21,169 nucleotides of DNA, taken from positions 1 through 21,169 of the forward strand of contig CALFJC010000034.1 of the NCBI GenBank assembly GCA_937877655.1, read 5' to 3'. A program made the position numbers and the translations under genes. This stretch comes from an uncultured Selenomonadales bacterium (GTDB lineage: Bacteria; Bacillota; Negativicutes; Selenomonadales; Selenomonadaceae). The notes under the pieces were generated by a model that was not told the DNA's origin, searched no databases, and saw nothing but the letters and a program-made list of their open reading frames with translations. Each line of letters starts with the position of its first letter. The stretch's first letter is position 1. Below are positions 15,239-21,169 of the stretch, one piece after another.

Positions 15239-15646
15239 ATGGTGATGAATGCGGCAGAGCAATACAGGCGACAGCAAATTTTAAACGCACCGTCGGAACA
15301 GTTGACGCTTATGCTGTATAACGGTTGCTTGAAATTTATCGACGACGGCAAAGCGGCTCTTGAAGAAAAAAATTACGAAGAAGCAAATAACCAGTTGCAA
15401 AAGGCGCAACGGATAATTTCGGAATTCCGCTTGACACTCAACATGGATTATGAAATTTCTCATCAGCTGTTCATGCTTTACAATTACATTTATGACAGAC
15501 TGGTTGAAGGAAATATCAAAAGCGACATTGCGCAGATTGACGAGGCAAAAGAGCTTATCGGCGATTTGCGCGACGCATGGGTCGAGGCAATGAAAAAAGC
15601 GCGTTTCGAGAAGGGCGACGGCAAGGGCGGCAACGGTTATGCCTAA
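15239..15646 (+). CDS. fliS: Flagellin export chaperone FliS
   Basis: Chaperone that binds the C-terminus of flagellin and prevents early polymerisation. The 135-residue product has the FliS pattern: AEQYRRQQILNAPSEQLTLMLYNGCLKFI at the N-terminus, then helices through ISEFRLTLNMDYEISHQLFMLYNYIYDRLVEGNIK, and the final helix LIGDLRDAWVEAM. GGAGG at 15222-15226 is 12 bases before the first ATG; a GTG (15242) and a second ATG (15245) follow in frame and are close alternatives. It is placed after fliD as in most Bacillota and overlaps the next gene by eight bases. Confidence 0.94.
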   Translation: MVMNAAEQYRRQQILNAPSEQLTLMLYNGCLKFIDDGKAALEEKNYEEANNQLQKAQRIISEFRLTLNMDYEISHQLFMLYNYIYDRLVEGNIKSDIAQIDEAKELIGDLRDAWVEAMKKARFEKGDGKGGNGYA

Positions 15647-16016
15647 TGACGAAGTTGCTGAAAATATTTCGGCGGAAGAAGTTTTGCAAGAGGCGCGAAA
15701 TCTCTGGTACAAATATTTTGCGTTGACGGAAGAACTTTTAAAGTTCAGCGACCAGCGCGACAGCGATTTGTTTGTTGAACTTGTCGACCAACGCGGACGG
15801 CTTGTCGACAAGATAAAAGCATTGCCAAAAAATGATTATCGCGAGTCGGAAGAATGTCAGGCGTTGATTAAGAAAATAATTCCGATGGACAATCAGATAA
15901 TGTATCGGGCGCGGTCGTGGCTGAACAAATCGCGGCGGCAAAACAGCACTGTTCGTTCCTACGACTTGATTGGTTCGCAAGAACTGCGCGGAACGATTTT
16001 CAACAGGAAATATTGA
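15639..16016 (+). CDS. Small helical protein after fliS, probably FliT-like chaperone
   Basis: A 125-residue, largely helical protein starting inside the last codons of fliS (8-base overlap), so its translation is probably coupled. The pattern ARNLWYKYFALTEELLKF followed by DLFVELVDQRGRLVDKIKAL, then a short third helix at IPMDNQIMYRARSWL, fits the FliT fold (a cap-protein chaperone that often follows fliS). Identity to known FliT cannot be judged by eye, so the name is from size, layout and position. It is the last gene before a strong terminator. Confidence 0.6.
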   Translation: MPNDEVAENISAEEVLQEARNLWYKYFALTEELLKFSDQRDSDLFVELVDQRGRLVDKIKALPKNDYRESEECQALIKKIIPMDNQIMYRARSWLNKSRRQNSTVRSYDLIGSQELRGTIFNRKY

Positions 16017-16020
16017 ATTG

Positions 16021-16056
16021 AAAAGACCGATGAAAAATTTTTCACCGGTCTTTTTT
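16021..16056 (+). terminator. Intrinsic terminator of the flagellar cluster
   Basis: A stem of AAAAGACCG with CGGTCTTTT, extended inside by TGAAAAA/TTTTTCA across one A-C mismatch, ends in a run of six T at 16051-16056. It lies five bases after the last flagellar gene and is the clearest terminator in the window. Confidence 0.9.
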
Positions 16057-16068
16057 GCGGAGAAATTG

Positions 16069-16268
16069 CCCCCTTTTTTCTAAAGTGGGCACGCAAAACC
16101 ATCTCGGCGTATCCTTCGGTTGAGTTTTGAAATAATTTTTGTTTATAGGATCAACTTTTCTTTGACCGAGCAAAGAAAAGTTGCAAAAGAAACTCGCCTC
16201 GCGGGGGCGTCGCCGCTTGAACATCCTGTTCAAACGCGGCGTCATGGGGCGGCGTCCATGCCGCCCCT
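16069..16268 (+). repeat. Hairpin repeat element, copy 5 (variant stems)
   Basis: Module A 16069-16089 follows the terminator. Hairpin B 16152-16183 has a perfect 13-bp stem and a different loop (ACCGAG). Module C lies at about 16196-16210. Hairpin D 16211-16241 has a different outer stem (CGCCGC/GCGGCG) and inner TTGAACA/TGTTCAA around TCC. Hairpin E 16246-16267 has stem GGGGCGGC/GCCGCCCC around the same GTCCAT loop. It therefore keeps the loops while replacing the stems. The 100 bases from here to the esterase stop hold nothing I can identify. Confidence 0.85.
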
Positions 16269-16369
16269 CTAATTTCTCAACCAACCGGGATAAATTGCTT
16301 TCCAAGTCTTCAGTATCTGCGTCAAGCACTCAAATTATATTTTTTTACGCCGCGAAATTACACAGTATT

Positions 16370-17949
16370 TTAATCGAGCAAATTATCTTCGTAGACGCCG
16401 CGCAACTCATTCAAATTGTCAGTGTTCAAATCTTTGTGGCAAACCCAAGCATTTGAATTTATCTCCATAGTTTGGCGGTCGTCGCTGGAATATTTTTTCC
16501 ACGTCGGAATTAAGGCGTTGCTTGGATTGCCCGTCGCCGCGAACATATACCACGCCTCCTGCATTTGCGCAATCAAATTCTGGTCGGGATTCTGGGCAAG
16601 AGCGTCATCCGGATTTCCAAAGACAAACGGCAACTCTACCGCGTGGCACGAGCCCAAAAGTTCATCGGGCGACTTTTCGCTGAACAAATAATAATAAACG
16701 TCGTTGAACGCCGATTGATACTCCGCCGCCAATTCCTGCCCGACGCGCCAATCCAGCTGATTAGCGAACTCCAAATAATCTGCCCCCGCATGATTTTTCT
16801 TCCACGATTCGTAAAGCTCATACGGATTTGTAAATTCGCTATCGTAAACAGTCGGAGCAACGGCGGCATGGAAATCTGCCATGTTGTCGGTGAAGTCCGC
16901 GGAATACAAATTCCAATAGCGATACTCGTCGGCGGTGTTGCCGGTCATGAATTTTATATTGCGAGCCGCGCCGTCTTTGAGTGCTCGGAGCGGGTGCGCA
17001 GGTAAAAATTTTCCGTCACAGGTTGGGAAGTAATCAACATCCGATAAAAAAGGTCGCTTGGCACGAAGTTCGACATACGTTTCAAAAAGTTGAGCGACGG
17101 GCATTTTTATTAACTGCCGCATATTTTTATAACCGCCCGTTTCCATGAACGCCTTGGCAAGTTCGGCTGATTGTTCGGGCGTGTGATACATAGCCAAATG
17201 CCCTGACTGCGCGACAGCTTTTTTGAACAAGCCCTGCGCGGCGGGCGTAACTATTAACAGCATAGTTGAAATTCCGCCGGCACTTTCGCCGAACAGCGTA
17301 ATATTGCTTGGGTCGCCACCGAAGTTCAAAATATTTTCCCTAACCCATGTCAACGCCGCGATTTGATCTTTCATGCCGAGATAACCGCTGTCCTCAAATG
17401 CTGAATCAATCGCGCCGAAGTTCATGAAACCGAAAATGTTCAGCCGATAATTCAGCGTAACGATAACGACGTCTTTATTAGCCGCGAAGATTGCGCCGTT
17501 ATAAAGCGGGTCGCTGCTGCCGCCGCCAAAGAATCCGCCGCCGGGAATGTAAACCATGACGGGCAAATTTTTCTTTTCGCGCCGCGCGTCCAAATGTTTA
17601 GCGTCAAACAATTTTCGCTCTGCTCAAAAGAGGAGGCAATTTCGGTATCGTCTGTTGCTTGCACGGGCGAAAAGCCGAATTTTTTTGCGTCGAAAGTTTT
17701 ATTTGTCGGTTTCAAAGGTTGCGGAGCTTGCCAGCGCAATTTTCCGACGGGCGGTTGAGCATAAGGGATACCGAGCCAAGTTTTTACGCCTTTTTCATCG
17801 ACAAAGCCGTTGAAAGTTCCGTAACGAGTTTTGACAGCGCAATTATCTGCCGCAAAAACTTTTTCCGGCAAAATTCCGAGCGTATTGACTGCAAAAAATC
17901 CCAACGCCGCGCCTTTGATAAAATCTCTGCGCGAAATTTTTTTCTGCAA
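16370..17949 (-). pseudogene. Type B carboxylesterase with Tat signal, frameshifted
   Basis: An alpha/beta-hydrolase of the carboxylesterase/lipase family split over two frames. The upstream part (TTG start at 17949) has a twin-arginine signal SRRDFIKGAALGFF (residues 6-19), then WLGIPYAQPPVGKLRW and SENCLTLNIWT. The other frame takes over at NLPVMVYIPGGGFFGG and runs to 16370. It includes the nucleophile elbow FGESAGG, the NTADEYRYW acidic segment and the SCHAVELPFVFGN histidine, so the triad is complete. The joined product would be about 525 residues, normal for the family. The shift lies near 17568-17577, in a run of five T (A on the coding strand); one extra base there restores one frame. 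It may be a real mutation, a sequencing error or transcript slippage. No canonical -1 slippery heptamer is present. Confidence 0.8.
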
Positions 17950-18012
17950 AGTTCATTCTTCCTTTCAAAAAATTTTTTGGAAAGTTTAAATCAAAATCGC
18001 TGAAGGCGCAAC

Positions 18013-18041
18013 TTGCCGATTTAAAATTTTTGTCTTATAAT
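18013..18041 (+). promoter_or_regulatory. Sigma-A promoter of cysS
   Basis: TTGCCG (18013-18018), a 17-base spacer and a perfect TATAAT (18036-18041), 28 bases before the cysS start. No T-box-like structure is visible in the short leader, so cysS is probably not T-box regulated from here. Confidence 0.7.
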
Positions 18042-18069
18042 CCTTGCGCAATAAAAGGAGTGATTGCTT

Positions 18070-19599
18070 GTGATTAAAGTTTTCAACACAATGAGTCGGT
18101 CGAAAGAAATTTTCAAGCCGCTCAAAAAAAATGAGGTAAGCATTTATTGTTGCGGCGTCACGCCTTACAACGCGCCGCATATCGGCAATGCTCGCCCGTT
18201 CGTCACGTGGGATGTCATCCGCAGATTTTTTAAGAAGCTCGGTTACAAAGTTCTTTACGTCCAAAATTTCACCGACGTTGACGACAAAATTATCAAGGAG
18301 GCAAATGCGCAGGGCGTCACGTGGAAAGAAATTTCTGAAAAAAATATTTCCGTTTATTTCAAAGGCATGGACGCGCTCAACGTCCGCCGCGCAGATTTTT
18401 ATCCGAAAGTCTCCGAGACAATGGATGATATTATCGAAATGATTCGGGGGCTCGTCGATAAAAATTTTGCTTATGTTTTGGAAAACGGCGATGTTTTTTA
18501 CAGCGTTGAGGAAGATAAAAACTACGGGAAATTGAGCGGGCGGAAACTTTCCGACATGATGGCGGGAGCTCGCGTCGAAGTTGACGAAAGAAAACGTCAC
18601 CCGATGGATTTTGCGCTTTGGAAGGCGGCAAAGCCCGGCGAACCTTTTTGGGAAAGTCCTTGGGGCAAAGGGCGTCCCGGTTGGCATATTGAATGCTCGA
18701 CGATGTCGCTGAAATTTTTGGGCGAGAAATTTGATTTTCACGGCGGCGGCTCCGATTTGATTTTCCCACATCATGAAAACGAAATTGCGCAGAGTCAAGC
18801 TTTTTTGGGCGACGAAAATTCTTTTGCGCAGTATTGGATTCACAACGGCTTTATCACGGACGGCAACGAAAAAATCAGCAAATCAAATAAAAAGATGGTT
18901 GAGAAGCGCAAGGGCTTTTTCACTGTCGAAGAAGTTTTGAGCAAATATCCCGGCGAAGTTATTCGCCTACTCCTTTTGCAGACGCATTATCGCAACCCGC
19001 TTGAGTTCAATGAAAACAGAGTTATTGAGGCGCAGGAATTTTACGGGAAACTTGCGAAGGCTTATCGGCAGTTGGAAGCTTTGGCGGAGAAAATTTCGGC
19101 GGGCAAATTCATAAAGGATACCGGCGAGAAAAATTTTGCGATAACTGTAAGTCAAGCGGGCGGGCTTGTCGAAGAGGGCGAGCGGCTCTTGGCGAATTTT
19201 TATGCGGCAATGAGTGACGACTTCAACACCGCGCTTGCGATAACTTACATGTTCGAGCTGTCAAAGGAGATCGGGAATTATTACGGCGATTTTATCGAAG
19301 GAAAAATTTTGCCCGTGAAAATTGACGGCGATATAATTTTGCGCGTCCGCGAAATTTATTTGGAGATGGCGGAGATTATCGGGCTCTTTGAACAACCTTT
19401 GCCCGTCGAAGCGGAAGAAAAAAAATCTGACGACAAGCCCGAATTGGTTGATTCGCTTATGAAAATTATTATTTCGGTTCGGCAAGAGGCACGCGCCGCA
19501 AAAAATTGGGCGGTTGCCGACAAAATTCGTGATGAACTCAAAGCGGCTGGAATTGTCGTTGAAGATACGCCGCAAGGCGCAACATGGAAGAAAATTTAA
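18070..19599 (+). CDS. cysS: Cysteinyl-tRNA synthetase
   Basis: Class I synthetase that charges tRNA-Cys. The zinc cysteine lies in YCCGVTPY (C28), with C209 in GWHIECS and H234 and E236 in PHHENE. The HIGH signature is HIGN (37-40) and KMSKS is KISKS (268-272). The segment after KISKS differs from ordinary CysRS: where E. coli has LGN before FFTV, this protein has ten residues (273-282, mostly Lys), a seven-residue insertion next to the active-site loop. The start is GTG 18070, nine bases after AAAGGAG (18054-18060) and giving the family N-terminus MIKVFNT; TTG 18064 is in frame but too close to the ribosome site. The product has 509 residues. The operon continues to mrnC after hairpin repeat copy 6. 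Confidence 0.95.
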   Translation: MIKVFNTMSRSKEIFKPLKKNEVSIYCCGVTPYNAPHIGNARPFVTWDVIRRFFKKLGYKVLYVQNFTDVDDKIIKEANAQGVTWKEISEKNISVYFKGMDALNVRRADFYPKVSETMDDIIEMIRGLVDKNFAYVLENGDVFYSVEEDKNYGKLSGRKLSDMMAGARVEVDERKRHPMDFALWKAAKPGEPFWESPWGKGRPGWHIECSTMSLKFLGEKFDFHGGGSDLIFPHHENEIAQSQAFLGDENSFAQYWIHNGFITDGNEKISKSNKKMVEKRKGFFTVEEVLSKYPGEVIRLLLLQTHYRNPLEFNENRVIEAQEFYGKLAKAYRQLEALAEKISAGKFIKDTGEKNFAITVSQAGGLVEEGERLLANFYAAMSDDFNTALAITYMFELSKEIGNYYGDFIEGKILPVKIDGDIILRVREIYLEMAEIIGLFEQPLPVEAEEKKSDDKPELVDSLMKIIISVRQEARAAKNWAVADKIRDELKAAGIVVEDTPQGATWKKI

Positions 19600-19600
19600 T

Positions 19601-19785
19601 CCCCTTTTTTCCAAAAAGTGGATTCGCAAAACCGATATTGAACCTACTTTTTCTTTGCTGCGCCCAAAGAAAAAGTAGCAAAAAGAAAAGACCCCTCGCA
19701 GGGGCGTAACCCCGCAATAGAAACATCCTGTTTCTGTTGCGGGCGGGCGCACGTCCATGTGCGCCCGTGTCTCTGCCACCCGCTG
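19601..19785 (+). repeat. Hairpin repeat element, copy 6 (full)
   Basis: It starts one base after the cysS stop. Module A 19601-19622 has stem CTTTTT/AAAAAG around TCC. Hairpin B 19644-19678 has a perfect 14-bp stem with outer CTAC/GTAG where copies 2 and 5 have CAAC/GTTG. Module C 19691-19706. Hairpin D 19711-19743 begins CCC and ends GGG where copies 3 and 4 have CCG and CGG. Hairpin E 19744-19767 has loop GTCCAT. Module F lies at 19768-19785. It separates cysS and mrnC, which often lie close together in other Bacillota. There is no gene in the interval. Confidence 0.87.
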
Positions 19786-19803
19786 TTTTTTTTTCGGAGC
19801 TGT

Positions 19804-20208
19804 ATGAATTCAAAATTTCCTGTTGAAGAAATCAAAACGCTGTCGCCGTTGGTTTTGGCGCATGTCGGCGACGCGTATTTTCATTTGTATATTCGCACGC
19901 GCCTTTTGCAAGTCACGCACAACATCACGCGACTTCACGAACTCAGCGCGGAAATTGTCTCGGCTCCCGCGCAGGCGAAAATTTATTCCGAGCTGGAAAA
20001 TTTTTTGTCGGAAGAAGAAAGAGATATTTTTCGACGCGGCAGAAATGCAAAAAGCCACGCGCCGCGCAAAGCAACCGTTGCGGAATATCACGCAAGCACG
20101 GGCTTTGAAGCATTGCTTGGCGAATTATTTTTGAGAAAAAATTTAATGCGGCTCGATGAAATTTGCGAGCAGGCATTTACAATCGCATCCAAGGAGATAA
20201 ATTTATGA
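19804..20208 (+). CDS. mrnC: Mini-ribonuclease III
   Basis: Small RNase III-like endonuclease without a dsRNA-binding domain, which matures 23S rRNA in Bacillus. The 134-residue product has the expected motifs: LAHVGDAYFHLYIRTRLL (18-35) with D23, RRGRNAKS (77-84), and ATVAEYHASTGFEALLGELFL (90-110) with the catalytic acidic residues. The start is ATG 19804 with GGAG at 19796-19799; the longer frame upstream is repeat sequence. The gene lies between cysS and rlmB as in Bacillus, and its stop overlaps the start of the next gene (ATGA). Confidence 0.93.
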   Translation: MNSKFPVEEIKTLSPLVLAHVGDAYFHLYIRTRLLQVTHNITRLHELSAEIVSAPAQAKIYSELENFLSEEERDIFRRGRNAKSHAPRKATVAEYHASTGFEALLGELFLRKNLMRLDEICEQAFTIASKEINL

Positions 20209-20891
20209 AAAAATTTTTTACCGCCGCGTTTTTGTCGACGGCTTTATTTATCGGTTGCGCTTCTGCCGACGACGGCGCGGCTTCTGCTCCTGTTGAAATT
20301 AATCATGCCGATTCGATTTACTATCCGCAAATTAATTTTTACGAAATGACTTCGACGGGCGACAGAATTATTTTGCCGCATTTTTCGACGTATCAGCAGA
20401 CGACGGAATACAGTTGCGGAGCGGCGGCGGCTTTGACTGTTTTAAATTATTTCGGCGAAAAAAATTTTGACGAACAAACTTTGATGAAGAAAATGAAAAC
20501 CAAGCCGCAAATCGGGACGAGTCTCGGCAACATGGTTAAATTTTTCAAAGAAATTGGTTGGGACGTTCAAAGCAGTTTGGACGCGCCGCCTTTTGACGAA
20601 TATGAATTTCAAAAATTTGTCGTGAAAAATCTTTCGGCGGGCGTGCCGATTATGGTTGAAAATGTCGAGTGGGGCGGGCATTGGCGCGTTATAATCGGTT
20701 ATGATTCGCTTGGAACTTCGGAGCTTTATGACGACGTTTTGATTTTCGCCGATCCTTACGATACGAGCGACCACAATCAAGACGGTTACGCGGTTGAGAG
20801 TTTCGACAGATTTTTTTCTATGTGGTTTGATCATTGCGTGTTGCCCGAAAAAGAACGGAATCAAGCGTGGCTTACGGCAATTCCCAAGTGA
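20205..20891 (+). CDS. Secreted C39-like papain-fold protein
   Basis: A 228-residue exported protein with a peptidase C39-like domain. The signal peptide (1-22) ends with FIGC at C18, possibly a weak lipobox, or with ASA before D22, so lipoprotein or secreted form is uncertain. Putative active-site residues are C71 in EYSCGAAAALTVLNYFG, H159 in GGHWRVIIGYD and D183 in FADPYD, preceded by Q64/Q65. No ABC-transporter parts follow, so it is a stand-alone protein rather than a bacteriocin exporter. The start is ATG 20205 with AAGGAG before it, overlapping the mrnC stop. It lies between mrnC and rlmB, genes usually adjacent or nearly so in this operon. The substrate is unknown. Confidence 0.8.
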   Translation: MKKFFTAAFLSTALFIGCASADDGAASAPVEINHADSIYYPQINFYEMTSTGDRIILPHFSTYQQTTEYSCGAAAALTVLNYFGEKNFDEQTLMKKMKTKPQIGTSLGNMVKFFKEIGWDVQSSLDAPPFDEYEFQKFVVKNLSAGVPIMVENVEWGGHWRVIIGYDSLGTSELYDDVLIFADPYDTSDHNQDGYAVESFDRFFSMWFDHCVLPEKERNQAWLTAIPK

Positions 20892-20901
20892 GGAGATAAT
20901 T

Positions 20902-21072
20902 TTGGACGATTTAATTTTTGGGCGCAATGCGGTCACGGAACTTTTGAAGTCGGGGCGGAGCGTGAATAAAATTTTTGTCGCGGAAGGAATGCATTACGGC
21001 TCCATACAAAAAAGCAACGTGACGTTGCATCCAACGGGGGCGGCTTATCGCAATTCCGAAATGAGGAGATAA
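20902..21072 (+). pseudogene. Truncated first copy of rlmB (5' fragment)
   Basis: TTG start with GAGGAG upstream. It encodes 56 residues beginning LDDLIFGRNAVTELL, the N-terminal substrate-binding domain of RlmB. After residue 36 (MHYGSIQK) the sequence leaves the family and ends at TAA 21070-21072. It lacks the whole SpoU methyltransferase domain, so it cannot work as an enzyme. Its stop lies two bases before the start of the second copy, so it could act as a short leader peptide for that copy. Confidence 0.75.
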
Positions 21073-21074
21073 CT

Positions 21075-21169
21075 TTGGGGGATTTAATTTTTGGGCGCAA
21101 TGCCGTCACGGAACTTTTGAAGTCGGGGCGGAGCGTGAATAAAATTTTTGTCGCGGAAGGAATGCATTA
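21075..21169 (+). CDS. rlmB: 23S rRNA (guanosine2251-2'-O)-methyltransferase RlmB, partial
   Basis: The start of a TrmH/SpoU-family methyltransferase gene cut by the window end. The TTG start follows GAGGAG at 21063-21068. The visible 31 residues (LGDLIFGRNAVTELL, VNKIFVAEGMH) match the N-terminal domain of RlmB. In Bacillota rlmB follows mrnC in the cysS operon, which agrees. It is probably the functional copy, but the catalytic part is outside the window. Confidence 0.8.
   Translation, partial: MGDLIFGRNAVTELLKSGRSVNKIFVAEGMH

Larger units (their letters stand above)
20869..21169 (+). repeat. Tandem duplication of 173 bases covering the rlmB 5' end
   Basis: The segment starting GGCTTA at 20869 recurs at 21042 (offset 173) and runs to the window edge with about eight differences over 128 bases. 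The unit includes the last codons of the C39-like gene, the ribosome site GAGGAG and the first 32 codons of rlmB. At the start of the second unit, the frame equivalent to the C39-like gene still reads LIAIPK and stop, as in the intact gene's LTAIPK. Confidence 0.85.

Noticed and set aside
17560..17580. Programmed -1 ribosomal frameshift in the esterase
   Set aside because: The zero-frame codons AGA AAA ATT do not form a canonical slippery heptamer, and no following pseudoknot or stimulating ribosome site is evident.
18042..18069. T-box riboswitch ahead of cysS
   Set aside because: The gap between promoter and start is only about 28 bases, too short for a T-box leader, and no T-box motif is visible.

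Overview
The window looks like a chromosomal segment of a flagellated, low-to-mid GC Bacillota bacterium. Two Bacillota-type gene orders support this: flgM-flgN-flgK-flgL-yviE-fliW-csrA-flaG-fliD-fliS, and cysS-mrnC-rlmB. TTG and GTG starts are frequent. A member of the Negativicutes (Selenomonas-like) would fit, but that is inference; no rRNA gene or other strong taxonomic marker is present.

Layout. Positions 1-4100 hold housekeeping genes (rlmN, a CtpA-type S41 protease on the minus strand, an EamA transporter). They are separated by long intergenic stretches made of a recurring hairpin element. Next come prfC (release factor 3) with its own promoter, then a late flagellar cluster from 5.8 to 16.0 kb, all on the plus strand: flgM, two FlgN-like chaperones, flgK, flgL, a promoter-rich 303-base leader, yviE, fliW, csrA, flaG, a very large fliD, fliS and a FliT-like chaperone gene, closed by a strong intrinsic terminator. 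A frameshifted Tat-exported carboxylesterase lies on the minus strand. From 18 kb a cysS-mrnC operon continues into a secreted C39-like papain-fold protein and a partly duplicated rlmB at the window edge.

How the genes work together. The flagellar cluster encodes the hook-filament junction (FlgK, FlgL), the filament cap (FliD), their export chaperones (FlgN-like proteins, FliS, FliT-like), the anti-sigma-28 factor FlgM, and the FliW-CsrA partner switch that controls flagellin translation. Flagellin itself is outside the window. The leader before yviE-fliW-csrA shows tandem sigma-A-like and sigma-28-like promoters, mutually exclusive hairpins, and two GGA motifs around the ribosome binding site.

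The most unusual content is a modular intergenic repeat present in six copies (two partial). It is a string of hairpins (modules A to F) whose stems change by compensatory substitutions while the loops stay nearly constant. Read on one strand, all 12 loops of the two main hairpins (D and E) carry GGA in a context matching published CsrA-binding motifs (CAGGAUG or ANGGAN), in a genome region that encodes CsrA and FliW. The elements usually begin just after a stop codon with the opposite (UCC-loop) strand in the sense direction, so the CsrA reading is a testable hypothesis, not a conclusion. A second intergenic oddity is a set of heptameric tandem repeats, often placed directly after stop codons, that put stop codons in all three frames.
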